Part shown: piece by piece, positions 11,096-21,488 of the stretch
Layout of the letters: each line of letters opens with the position of its first letter
Position numbering within the stretch: position 1 is the first letter of the stretch
From: Paraphoma chrysanthemicola
Taxonomy: Eukaryota > Ascomycota > Dothideomycetes > Pleosporales > Phaeosphaeriaceae
DNA length: 64,000 bases
NCBI GenBank assembly: GCA_020744225.1
Contig: JAGMWG010000011.1
Span: forward strand, 1,411,356-1,475,355
Reading direction: 5' to 3'
Translations under genes and position numbers: made by a program
Notes under the pieces: generated by a model
What the model was told of the DNA's origin: nothing
Database searches by the model: none
What the model saw: only the letters and a program-made list of their open reading frames with translations

Positions 11096-11283
11096 TAGTC
11101 AAGCATATACTCGAAAGCCCTTCTGTGTCTTCACTCCCGCCACCCCCCTAGTATATAGGTCTCACTCCTCGGTCTCCATCGGCGTGTTCCATGCCTTCGT
11201 CCTAGGCCTCCACAATCAACTACACACGAGATCGCTACAGCACACCCACTTATATCGTCAACTCCGACACATTCATATGCGAC

Positions 11284-11565
11284 ATGTCGCTCACAACCTT
11301 CTTCCACCTCCCGCGCGAACTGCGCGACCAGATCTACACCATCCTGCTCGCCACCACGTATGCCTTCCAGATCCACGCCAACATGAGCATGGTCCTCATC
11401 GCGTGATGCCCAGGGCATGGCTCGAAGTCTCCCTACCCTTCTTGGCTTATGGCCAACAAAACTATCCCACGTGAAGAAATTGAATACATTCAGCGCATCA
11501 GTGGGATCGACCTTATCATCAAGAAGGATGCATGGTGGGCGGACGATCACTACGACACCGGAATA
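11284..11565 (+). pseudogene. Broken F-box-like family member
   Basis: The frame starts as a clean family member (ATG 11284, MSLTTFFHLPRELRDQIYTI) but stops after 40 codons at 11404. Further downstream, in a different frame, a second family segment appears (EEIEYIQRISGIDLIIKKD, then AWWADD). It corresponds to EALEHFQRTRNIDMRIKTTS in the neighbour at 11708-12493. The pieces therefore derive from one gene now broken by stop and frameshift or deletion. The 3' half of the gene is missing. An alternative is a gene with an intron joining the two parts, but the total would still be far shorter than its 260-320 residue relatives. Confidence 0.6.
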
Positions 11566-11707
11566 TGAGGGACGGGGTGGAATGGGTAGATGGAAGGGTT
11601 TGGCGATTCACGTGGTGGAAGGAGGAGTAGATGAGAGCGGTGGAGTAAGATCGAGGCACGATCAAACGTGTCAAGTAGCATTACATACATCACTTTCTGT
11701 CAAACAT

Positions 11708-12493
11708 CTACTTCCACAAGAAACACCAACCCATCACTCCCGAGCTATGCTCATCATCCCCTATCACCCTCGTCTGCATTATGTCCGTCCCATGCTGCTC
11801 CACAAGCCCGCACATACCTCCAGCCTTCACTTTCCTAACCTCCTCACGCACCAGACGCTCCACCGTGTCAACACTCGAGGCCTTCAGGACTGTCGGCCAG
11901 CTACGTCCCACCATGATGTTGACGCCCAGACGACGCAACTTCGGCACGATGCGCTTGACAGCCGCACGGAAGTCTCCAGCGTCGACTGCGTTGTCATACA
12001 ACGCGAGCTTGGCGTCGACGTGGATGACCATCCCGAGCGTATGTAGTCGGCCATGGTCCGCCATCTCGCTCAGCAGACGCGCGGCATACTCGAGGGAAGT
12101 GACTTGGCGAGTATTTGGCGGCACCAGCGGAGCACTTCGTACTCGACGCGCGGGGACAAGCAGATCGAGGCCGAGTTTGCGAATTTGCATCGCTGACAGC
12201 GGGTTGAAAACGTGGTGCTCAAGCACGTTTACCGCGGGCCAGGATGTGGTCTTGATGCGCATGTCGATGTTGCGCGTGCGCTGGAAGTGTTCCAACGCCT
12301 CGTCGCGAATGGCCTTGCACGCCGAGATCCAGAGCGGAGACACGCGAGCAGGCGCGTCGAAGAGGCTTCCGGAGCGCAGGCATAAATTGGCGTTGCCGCG
12401 GGATTCGAAGCGGACGTAGGCGTGTGAGGTCCATAGGTGTCCGTAGATCTCTTCGCGGATCTCGAGCGGGAGAGTGAAGAAGTAGCATGCCAT
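11708..12493 (-). CDS. F-box-like/2EXR-like protein, family member 2
   Basis: Single exon, 261 residues from the ATG at 12493 (MACYFFTLPLEIREEIYGHL). An in-frame ATG at 12586 would add 31 residues of unlikely leader. The LPLEIREEIYGHLW box matches the family motif of the genes at 10301 and 13707. The region EALEHFQRTRNIDMRIKTTS is shared with the pseudogene at 11284, and PLSAMQIRKLGLDLLVPARR corresponds to the ARQICTLRIEH part of member 3. The function is unknown. It lies on the opposite strand from its relatives, so the cluster arose with at least one inversion or inverted duplication. Confidence 0.7.
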   Translation of the reverse strand: MACYFFTLPLEIREEIYGHLWTSHAYVRFESRGNANLCLRSGSLFDAPARVSPLWISACKAIRDEALEHFQRTRNIDMRIKTTSWPAVNVLEHHVFNPLSAMQIRKLGLDLLVPARRVRSAPLVPPNTRQVTSLEYAARLLSEMADHGRLHTLGMVIHVDAKLALYDNAVDAGDFRAAVKRIVPKLRRLGVNIMVGRSWPTVLKASSVDTVERLVREEVRKVKAGGMCGLVEQHGTDIMQTRVIGDDEHSSGVMGWCFLWK

Positions 12494-13706
12494 TTTTGAG
12501 TGAATGGCTTTGATGTAGTGGTGGTATGTGATGCGTCGGGTCAGAGTGTGTTGGAAGATCGTGCTTGCTGACAGTGAGAGACGCAAAGGATGGGGGTTTT
12601 GGAGGGGGAAAGTTTTGTACTGCTCACTTTCACCTATACAACAACACGGTAAACACTGACGTGACTATACACACCTCCTTTCGATGCCTACATAAATTTT
12701 ATCATACGCCGTCAAACTATTAAGATTAGCTCTAAAGCCCGTCGTTGATAACCCAATCTTCTTTGACACCCCTTAGGCTCTCCCCATCTTATATTATTCG
12801 TACCCGCTGAATCTTGCGATGGCCCACTCCATTGGACGAGCCGTAGAGCTTTAGCACAATGTCAACGGGTCTTTTCTATCCAGATGGAATCAAGCGTGGT
12901 ACGATTGAGGGGCCACACAGATAGAGCCTTCCATAACGGCTCAGGATGATCAGAAGAGTTCTGGAAGAAGGACTTGGCCAGATCCTGCGCTTGTTTTACT
13001 TCGAGCTCCAGTTCAGGTGGCCATGGCAATTGTATCCGCAATATAATCTGGCAAATGACTTCTCGCCCTTGATCTCTCCGGCCACTGCTACGTACTACAG
13101 GTAATCACACTGCCAGAATGGGTGAGTATCTTATCCGCCCCAAATGTCACTTGACAAGGTTTGCGTGTACTATCAGTGGTGGATAAGCCTCGAGAGCCTA
13201 TGCAGGGCAATTAAATTGTTATGCCATTCTTGCGTCGCTTTGAGCTTGTGGTGAAGCTTCAAGAATTAATTAGGACTACTTGGTAGACAGGGTTCACCAC
13301 ACATTCAAAAAGTCCTACTTGACGAAAGCTAAGAACTAGGGAGCAGGATCCTGACTGGTATGGCTACTAGACTCAAGAATTCAAGCTCAAAAAGCTAGGA
13401 CCCACTTGGAAGTGACGTGCAATCTGTACAAGTCCCAAGCACTTTTGCTATGGTCGGGGTATGGTACACAAGAGCCACGAAATCACGAAAATAGCGCCTG
13501 GGATACCAAACAAAACAAACGAGCAGAGTCTGAGGAAGTGAATGATGAAAATTTCCTCTGGCATTATCACGCGCGCTCGCCAAGATAGCACGTCTTGACG
13601 CGCCGTTTGCACTACCCGGCATACTCCTCACACACTGACCCCGCCCAGCTTCAAAATCCCTCTTCACAAAACCCCATCCCTTCAGTACATTCCAATCATC
13701 CTGCAA
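12494..13706. other. Long intergenic region
   Basis: A 1.2-kb stretch between divergent family members 2 and 3. I find no supported gene, RNA or clear repeat. The two promoters must lie at its ends. The middle is moderately AT-rich and could be decayed sequence. Confidence 0.45.
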
Positions 13707-14672
13707 ATGGCCACCACTTTCTTCTCCCTATCTCTCGAGATCCGCGATGAGATCTACAGCTACCTCTGGGCCGATGTCTCGACCATCAACGTGCGGGAGG
13801 ATGCCAACATTGCTGTGCGCGCCATTTTACCTTGGAGCGGCTCGAATCGCGCACTTTTGCCTTTGATCCGCTCGAAGCGCGGATATCCTACGTGGATCTA
13901 CACCAGTCAAGACTTCTTCAAAGAAGCAATCGCCTGCCTCCACCGCGTGTCCGTCTTTGACCTGTCGATTCTCAAGCCAAATTGGGACGCCGACGACAGC
14001 CTCGACCTTTTCGACCCACAGACACTCTGGCCATGCTCGGCACGACAGATTTGCACTCTTCGAATCGAGCATATGTATCAAGTTGAAGAGACTTGGATAA
14101 ACAAGCCTGTCGAGGATGAAAAGGACAAAGCTCGACCATATTGGCCATCATTAGAGACTCCCTTCAACGACGCACCGAAAGCACCGAAAGTCCAGATCAC
14201 TTCGCTCGCCTTTCTGTGCAATTTGTTCACCACCATGTCGTCCACCATCAGCTCTCTCCGCGACCTCACCATCAAGATCAAGCCCGCCCCGGAGAGCGAT
14301 TGGGAGACTTTTGACATCACGAGTGCGCGCGCCGATGACAACCAAGACATTCTTAACCTGCGCGAGGCCGCTGCTCCAATTCTGCCCCAACTCCGCCGCT
14401 TCGAGATTTACATCTGTACATACCAGCTAGTTGGATGGAAGTTCTCGAGGAGCTATATCAGCGTTGGCCGGAAATCGTACCGCGACGCGGCCATCGATGC
14501 GATTCAGGCGTGGGCGGACGCGCAGATTGAGCAGGCGAATGCGTTGGGTATGGGTGGTTTGGTTACAGGAGAGGCGACGCGGATGACGGAAAGTTGGCAA
14601 GGATCTGACTGGGTTATGGCCTGGAAGGTAGTGTGGGTCCATGGTCAGAGTGAGGATGATGAGGGTGCTTGA
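13707..14672 (+). CDS. F-box-like/2EXR-like protein, family member 3
   Basis: Single exon, 321 residues from the ATG at 13707 (MATTFFSLSLEIRDEIYSYL), with the same N-terminal box as members 1 and 2. The segment FFKEAIACLHRVSVFDLSIL aligns with the EALEHFQRTRNIDM part of member 2. SWQGSDWVMAWKV near the C-terminus resembles the SSGVMGWCFLWK end of member 2. The shared layout across most of the length supports recent descent from one ancestor. The function is unknown, and I see no other domain. A role as a substrate adaptor of a cullin ubiquitin ligase is possible but not shown. Confidence 0.7.
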   Translation: MATTFFSLSLEIRDEIYSYLWADVSTINVREDANIAVRAILPWSGSNRALLPLIRSKRGYPTWIYTSQDFFKEAIACLHRVSVFDLSILKPNWDADDSLDLFDPQTLWPCSARQICTLRIEHMYQVEETWINKPVEDEKDKARPYWPSLETPFNDAPKAPKVQITSLAFLCNLFTTMSSTISSLRDLTIKIKPAPESDWETFDITSARADDNQDILNLREAAAPILPQLRRFEIYICTYQLVGWKFSRSYISVGRKSYRDAAIDAIQAWADAQIEQANALGMGGLVTGEATRMTESWQGSDWVMAWKVVWVHGQSEDDEGA

Positions 14673-14855
14673 GGGTAGATGGCGTGTAGTACAGATGTCT
14701 TACAATAATAATAACAATGTATCGAGAGGACATACAGTCCACATAACATGCGTGTTTAATACCCTTCATGGTGTTGTGGGCAGTCTCGCTCATCTTTGCC
14801 ACAACCATCTATTCTACTCAGGTGTAGCATAGTCATCCCGCCCTCCGATCACAAA

Positions 14856-15740
14856 CTACCACCCCATCCCTAGTCCCACACCCACAACTCCAACAACACT
14901 CCATCCCCATGCCCCTAATCCATTCCATCTCATCGCTTCTCCCTTCTCGTCATCCTCATCCGGCACACTCGGATCATCTGGGCCCTCGGGTCTTTGATCT
15001 GCTGGAACCTCGTCCTGAACATTATCGACGAAATTACCAATCACATTCCCGCCCGGGAAGTACTCGCACACCAAGAACCATCCAGGCGCGGATTTACCGC
15101 TGCCGGTGCAATTCGTCCGTCCGCAGCCGACGGATTTGGTGGTTTTCCAGACCAGTTGTGTGAAGTGGCCTGTTTGTGTACTATACGTGCGCGTCAGCGC
15201 AATGCCCAAGATAAAGAAATGGAGGACGTACCTAAACTCCCCACCCCGGAAATTATACTCATCTCTCTCCTGTCCCCACGTAATAATAGACTCTGTAACA
15301 TTCGCATACCCACTTGCTAGATTCTCACCGTATGGACCACCCTACGACCACGAGAGAAGAATGTCAGCAAATCAGATCAGCTTGTCGTATCTCGATGTCC
15401 TATATCTTCCTTTTCCGCCTCATGCACAAATCCCACTGAGTCTTCTCACCTGGAAACAAAGGAAGAAGGGGAGTAAGAATAGGAGAGTACGTACACTATG
15501 CCCAAACACACACCCCTCACTCCAATCTTTAGCTACCTCCGCCAACGTCTGATTCCACACCAACCCCGTCGCATTATGTTGTCTGCGATACGTATTCGTC
15601 ACATTCAACACCGTCTCTTGAAACACTTTGTCGTCTGTGTACTGTATCGATCCCGACGTTGAATTTTGCGCGGATGTGGTTGATAACAAAGACAATAGGA
15701 GGAGATGTAGTGTTGTCATATTGTGGCGTGACGAAAGCAT
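14856..15740 (-). CDS. Secreted, probably GPI-anchored CAP/SCP/PR-1 domain protein
   Basis: Three exons on the minus strand: 15495-15740, 15232-15341 and 14856-15180 (introns 15342-15494, GTACGT..GTAG, and 15181-15231, GTACGT..ATAG), total 226 residues. A signal peptide (..LLLLSLLSTTSAQ) is followed by the CAP fold: NTYRRQHNATGLVWNQTLA, GCVFGHS, GPYGENLASGY, then CAP1 (GHFTQLVWKTTKSVGCG) and CAP2-like (FLVCEYFPGGN) signatures. The tail is acidic/Pro-rich and ends in a hydrophobic stretch (WSVVGVVGVGLGMGW) that fits a GPI signal. Fungal CAP proteins bind sterols and lipids or act at the cell surface. The start could also be Met at 15719. The exon phases (0 and 2) close perfectly, which supports the model. 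Confidence 0.87.
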
Positions 15741-16953
15741 TGTCGCGGGACTTGGGTATAATGCGACGAAACAGGACGAGACGTGACGGAATAAATGCAA
15801 TAGTGCAAGAAACCTCGAACAACCAGAACCAAAAAGCGTATACGCAGGTCGTGTTATCGCATGCCCCAATCCCAAGAGTCGGAAAGTTCGATTGCTGATG
15901 TTGGTCGGTGCAATTCGCTGTGCCTCGATTTCCGGCTCGGTAGAAAATTGGCGTCCCTCCTTTCCCATCCAACTCCCCAAAAAAACCGCTCGATAGACGG
16001 CAAAACGCAGCAGCGCTAGACGGAGGTATGTGTAAAACGGTCTGGTCGTTTTGATATGCGCGTACAAACGGCTATCGTGTGGCTATCATGTTGTTTTTGT
16101 TTCAGGGTTGCGAACTTCGTGGATGGTAAGCACAAGCCTGGGCAGACGTAATAGATGAATACCGACTTGGCAAGACAACAACCGTGCGTCGCGGGAAGGA
16201 TTCGAGACGAACGACATGTGGAGATTGCGTGTGGGAGTTTTTGGAACAATCTGGATGGATGGGTGGGTATTGCAAGTAAGTGGATGGAGTGGAGTGTGTG
16301 TATATTTGTGGTGTATATTGTGTATCAAAATGTTTGGGTAGATAAAATGCTAGAAGAATGAACTGCGACGCGACGCGACGAAAAACGCAACAACATCGAC
16401 TGAACCAAAATTAATCAATCGCTAGATTTCCACCCCTTTCATTACTCGTCTCATTCATCAATCCTCCGGCATCGTGAATCATCCTCTCTCCATCCATCCA
16501 AACAACAACAACCGAAAGTCCAAAAGAAGGCAAGGAAATATAACAAACGAAACGCCAACGCCAACGCAACAGGGGTAGTCCAAAAGTCCAAAGCCAACAA
16601 AGCGCTACCAGATCAAGCTATGAATGCGAGCCGCTAAGATGACAATGGTATCTCAACTTTTCCTTCTTTTGATCCATAGGGGTATCAGGCCCAGAAACAC
16701 CAAGCAGATGGCCGAACAGTACAAGATTGAAGGGACCTTGAGATGTGTCCCTGGCGCCGTGGTCCGGAACACCTGTGGTGATGGGGCACAAGGTAGAGAT
16801 GTGGAATGATGAGATGGATAAGAAAGAACGTAAATGAAAGAAAATAGAGCAACATGGAAGACAACGAGAAAGCACAAAAGCTACCACGGCGAAGCGCAGC
16901 GTAGAGTAGGAGCACAAGAGCCTGAGCTGCGTGTAGTGACAATATGGTCGTAT
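15741..16953. other. Intergenic region
   Basis: A 1.2-kb stretch with the upstream region of the CAP gene (minus strand) and the 3' flank of the ubiquitin-like-domain gene. It contains short GCGAC repeats near 16366 and CAACAA-type simple sequence near 16500. No gene is supported. Confidence 0.45.
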
Positions 16954-19688
16954 TCACTTCTTGGGCTTCTTGGTGGTGCGTCCAGCAGCCCACCCGAAGA
17001 ATGGCGGAGGTGCAGACTTCTTGCGAGGCTTGCTGCTGCTACCACTGCTGCCACTTGGCATGACAACCACAGCGGGCGGAGGGGGCATTGCGCCTCCTGG
17101 GCCTGGTGGTGGAGGCGGAGGCGGAGGCGGCGGAGGTGCCATGCCAACGGCGCCTGGTGGTGGTGGAGGCGGAGGAGGCATTTGGGGCACTTGTATAACG
17201 TGCGGGTGGGCCTCACGCTTCAACTTGACCTTGTCCTTCTTGCTCTTGCTCTTTCCCAATGGAAGGTTGTAAGAGTGGAACTGTCCCATATCAATTGGCG
17301 GTGGTGGTGGCAGATCTTTGGGCTGCTCCGGAGGTGGCGGCGGCTCTGGCATGGGCCACATGTGCATCGTAATGGCCCAATCAGGCTGGACCATGGTCTC
17401 CCAGACCTGCGGCAGAATGATCTCGCCGTCAGGGCCGACCAGATCGTAGTGGCCTTCGTGCACATGAGGACCAATAACATCGACGTGGAGGAAGGCCTGC
17501 TTGATAAGCTCTTCCATGCCCTGGTGCTGTTAGCAATTGTAATCAACTTCTCAATTCTTGCAGTACATACCTTCCAGGATTTGCAGAGGTGCCAGGGGAA
17601 GCTGAACTTGCGGCCGACTGCGTCCTTGAACTTGATGGGCGCCTTGGGAGCGTCTGAGGGCTTGAGCTTCGCGAGCTCTTCTTCAGCCGCCTTCTTTGCC
17701 TTATCGAACTCCTCTTGGGCAGCCTTCTTAGCCTTTTCGAGCTCCTCTTGGGCAGCCTTGGCCTCGGCCAGCGCCTTCTCGTGGGCCTTCTTTGTCTCTT
17801 CTGCCTCGGTAGCGGCCTTCTTCTCGGCCTCTTCTCGGGCTTTCTGTGCGGCATCGAGGAGATCCTTGGCTTTCTCAGCGGCTGCCTTCTTCTCTGCGGC
17901 GTTCGCCGCGGCCTTCTCGTCGGCCTCCTTCTTCTCGGATGCGGCCTTGGCCTCTGCAGCAGCTTCACGCTTGAGTTGCTCGTCTTTCTGTGCCAGGATG
18001 AGCTTCTCGAGCTTGGCGAGTTTGTCTTCGTCGCCCTTCTTCTTCGCCTCGGCCGCAGCTATAGCCGCATCTTCGGCGGCCTTCTGCTTCGCCTTATCCT
18101 TTGCAGCTTTGGCTTCCTGCTGTGCGATCAGGATATTCTCGAGACGGTCAAATTTGGCCAGCTCCGCCGCCTTTCGTGCTGCTTCGGCGGCCTTCTCGTC
18201 CTCTTCCGCCTTCCCGAGCAGGAGCTTCTCAAGCTTACTGAGCATGCCATCTTCCTTTGCTGTGTCTGGTGGCGGTGGTGGTGGTGGAGGCGGTGGCGGG
18301 GACATGTATTGCGGGGGAAGTTGCATCACCTGTTGCTGCGGGGGAGCTGACGGAGGAGGTGGAGGGGGTGGCGGAGCTTGGTGTTCCTCTTCGTGGTGTG
18401 GCTTTGGCGTGGCCCGCTTGGAGGGGGGGTGATGCGCTGGGGGAGGCGAAGGATGTTGTGGTGGGTAAGGCGGGTAAGGCGGGTACATACCCGGAGGCAT
18501 GCCATAAGGAGAGCCATAGGGCGGGTAGTAGCCCATTGGCGGCGCACCATACGGCATCATAGCACCCTCAGGCGGGGCCTGCATCGAGTTGCGGTTGCTT
18601 CGTCCACCACGAGTGCCGTGCGGGGGGGCGTGCTGGGGAGCGTGCCCGGGGTACTCGCCAAAGTAGCCTCCTCGATCGCCGCCGCCGCCGCCGGGAGGAG
18701 GAGGACCAGTGAAGGGATTCGCGCCATTGGGGGCAAATGGGTTCTGGTGGCCGTACTGCGCGTAAGGATCGTGGCCGTGGAAGCCATTGGGTACCAATTG
18801 ACCGGCGGGCGAGGCGGCGCCGAACGAATGGAAGCGTGGGTCCGACATCATGCTCGGGGCATAGCCGTTGGGCGCGTGCTGCGGGATGTGGCCCCAACCA
18901 GGGCTCGGATGGTGTGGAGGGACAGGAGCGCCTCTGCCAGACTGTGCGTAGCCAGGGTAGTCGTCTTCCTCCAGGCTGTCCTGGTGGGTGGACTGGGGCC
19001 GGGGGCGCGACCGCCGGGACCCGCGGTGTTCGCGATCCAGCGTGGTTCTGCTGCGACTCCTGGGGCGCGACGGCGGGTCGATGACGGGGACGGCGTGACG
19101 CGACGAGGCGCGCGGGGCGGGGGCCTTGGTGGAGTGTGAGTGTCGTGGGGCGGGCGCAGTAGGGGCGTGGACGGTACGGTGCTTGACGTGCGGGCGCGAG
19201 GCCGAGTCGGAGGGGTTGATCTCGTGGTTGTCAATTAGGTCCCAGCCCTCGGGCGAGTCTTCGTCGTCGTCTTCGTCGTCTTCGTAGTCGTCGTCGTCGG
19301 TCTCCTCCGAGGTGTAGTCCTCCTGGCTGCCCGAGAGGCCCACCTGGACACCCGACGAGTCTTCGTCTTCGCTATAGTATTCGGCGCCCGTGTGGTTGTT
19401 GACAGTGATTCCTTTCCTGAGTCTGATGTGGATGTCAGTGTCGCCCGGAGCATGGCGAGACGGCGAGATGGAGACGCTGGAGGGGACGCTGGAGGGGACA
19501 GTGGAGGCAGAGCGAGAGCGGGAAGTGACAGACGTCGCGCGCGAGGACGAGCCCGAGTGCGCGTGACGCGGGGGAGCGCGGCGCGAATGCGACCGCCGTG
19601 AGACTGAGGAAGTGCGGGAAGCAGAGGCAGAGGAGTGACTACTACTGGGGACGGCGCGACGATGGGGGAGGGCTATGACTAACGGCAT
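16954..19688 (-). CDS. Proline-rich coiled-coil protein with C-terminal ubiquitin-like domain
   Basis: Two exons on the minus strand: 17571-19688 and 16954-17526 (intron 17527-17570, GTATGT..AACAG, phase 0, only 44 bp), total 896 residues. The order of parts is a Ser/Arg-rich disordered N-terminus, an acidic patch, a Pro/Gly/Tyr-rich region with MYPPYPPYPPQ repeats, poly-Pro tracts, and a long Ala/Lys/Glu coiled coil (about residues 500-680). A domain starting KFSFPWHLCKSWK and continuing across the intron (GPDGEIILPQVWETM, ITMHMWP) follows, and a second poly-Pro tail ends in basic residues. The domain matches the fungal ubiquitin-like domain found in many cytosolic or NLR-type proteins. The cellular role is unknown. 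Poly-Pro tracts could bind profilin or SH3/WW domains. Confidence 0.75.
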
Positions 19689-21488
19689 GAGGCTGGCTGG
19701 TGGCGGATATACCGAACTCGGGCCCCTTCTTCCAGAGAACGGTGCCGAGTGCGGTACTGAGGTGGGAGGGAGAAGGAAGAGGTTTCAGGCGTGGTTAGGC
19801 CTGGAGCTGCTGGAGCTGCTGCTGAGTGGTGGAGTGGGGTCGGGTCGCCTTTGGGCTGACCGGTCCCAAGCACTGGCGGGGCAATGAGAGCGCAGCGGAA
19901 GACGGCGCGCGTGCGGCTGGCGAGTAGCGAGCTAGTAGTGTGCTGGTAGAGTTGGCGTGTTTACCAACACAGCTGCCTTGGATAATACAAGAAAACCTGG
20001 ATGGCGGCAGAAGTGCGGTGAGATCTGGCGCGCACTCAAGAAAGGGGGGAGGGGTCGAGGTAGTTTGCAGCAGCGCTGTGCGTGGAGTCGAGGTAGGGCT
20101 GAAGTCTGATTCGACGGCGCGGTAGAAATGTCTCGAGCGTGTCGGCTGAAGCAGGCACTGGGCGAGGGCTGGTCTGAACGCCCTTACTACTCTACTTCTG
20201 CTGCTCGGTTGGCGTGGGAGAGATGCTAGCCGCAGACGGGACGAGAGCGGGAGACCAGCAATCGATAAGAAAAGACGCGGCGATTGAGAGCCGGCAGGAT
20301 GACGGCAGCGTGTTGCGTGAGTGTGGCAGCCTGTCAAGTGATGCCCGCAGCTAGAGGGTGCACAGCGGGGGATGCAATTGGTGGTACCGCACACACAAGG
20401 GAAGCGTGCAGATGCAGTGCTGCAGGCGACGACGACGACGATGCAGGATGACGCTCTGGATGCCTGTTGCTGCTGCGGCAGATGAGCCCTATTTACACGT
20501 ATGTAGGGGCTGCGAATGGTTGCCGTGGCGTTGATGGGTAAATACGGGATGTGGTTATGATAGTGGCACTGGAATGTGGTTGCTGTGATGTGAACTTCAG
20601 GGCCTGCGCCGACGAACTCTCCGAATCAGATAACAATGCGATGGGTTCAGAGAGGCGGATTCGGACATAGTACTGCTGGAGGGGATGCGAGAGTGAGCTT
20701 GGCTTGGCCGAAGACGTGCAGATATCTTGTGGCAGGTAGCTACAGGAGAATTCAGTGTGTGCAAGAGCGATGCCTCGTTCCAGAACCTACGCAATTGCTC
20801 TATTTAATCAACTTGACCGGCGTCAAACTCTCTCCCCTCTCGCACGCCTCACAATTTTCGCGCCGCCTTTCTCTGACTCTTCATTCTGTGCGGCATCGCC
20901 ATCCAGTGCGTCTCTAGCCCGCCTACGTGTTCCCCTACCATTCCTCGCCCACCTGGCCCCAATCCCCGCTAAGAGCCCAACCATCTGCACCAGAGCCTCG
21001 ACGGGCACCACGGGAGGCGCCATGCAGCCCAACCGCGCCCGAGCCAGGATACGCATGCCACGTGTGCTATCAACTCATGTCTGCTGATTGGGCTTGCAAG
21101 TAGTGGTCGACGAGGTGGTGGACCCGGTTGCACGACTTGATGCGCGTCGAATTTTGCACGCTGAGTGTGCCGGGCGCGCCTGTTTTAGGTGCATGATATA
21201 TGGCATGGGGGAAAAGGGTATGGGAGACTTGATGGGCTTGGATCAAAATAGCTGCATGTCAAAAGTGGATGCGGTGTTATGGTGCGCTGGCCCACTGTCC
21301 GGTGAACATGCGCGTCTTGCTGTCAGATCAGCATCAGTATCTGCATCTGGGTATCGACCTTCAAGTGATCTCATATACATTGCAATTCGACTATACAAAA
21401 ACAGCAACATGCAAAAGCGCTGCATACCTCCAACGCCGGGGTATATGACCAGACAACCAAAACAGGAAAGTACGCGCAAATCTCGAGT
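19689..21488. other. Long intergenic region
   Basis: An 1.8-kb stretch upstream of the ubiquitin-like-domain gene and downstream of the cation exchanger. It contains a short CGA repeat near 20428-20444 and pyrimidine-rich runs on one strand (20820-20960). A long leader or extra upstream exon of the minus-strand gene is possible. I find no supportable gene. Confidence 0.45.

Noticed and set aside
16834..18432. 532-codon plus-strand open frame with Trp/Arg and Ser/Ala runs
   Set aside because: It is the mirror of the poly-Pro and Ala/Lys/Glu coding on the minus strand, where splicing and a recognisable ubiquitin-like domain support the real gene.
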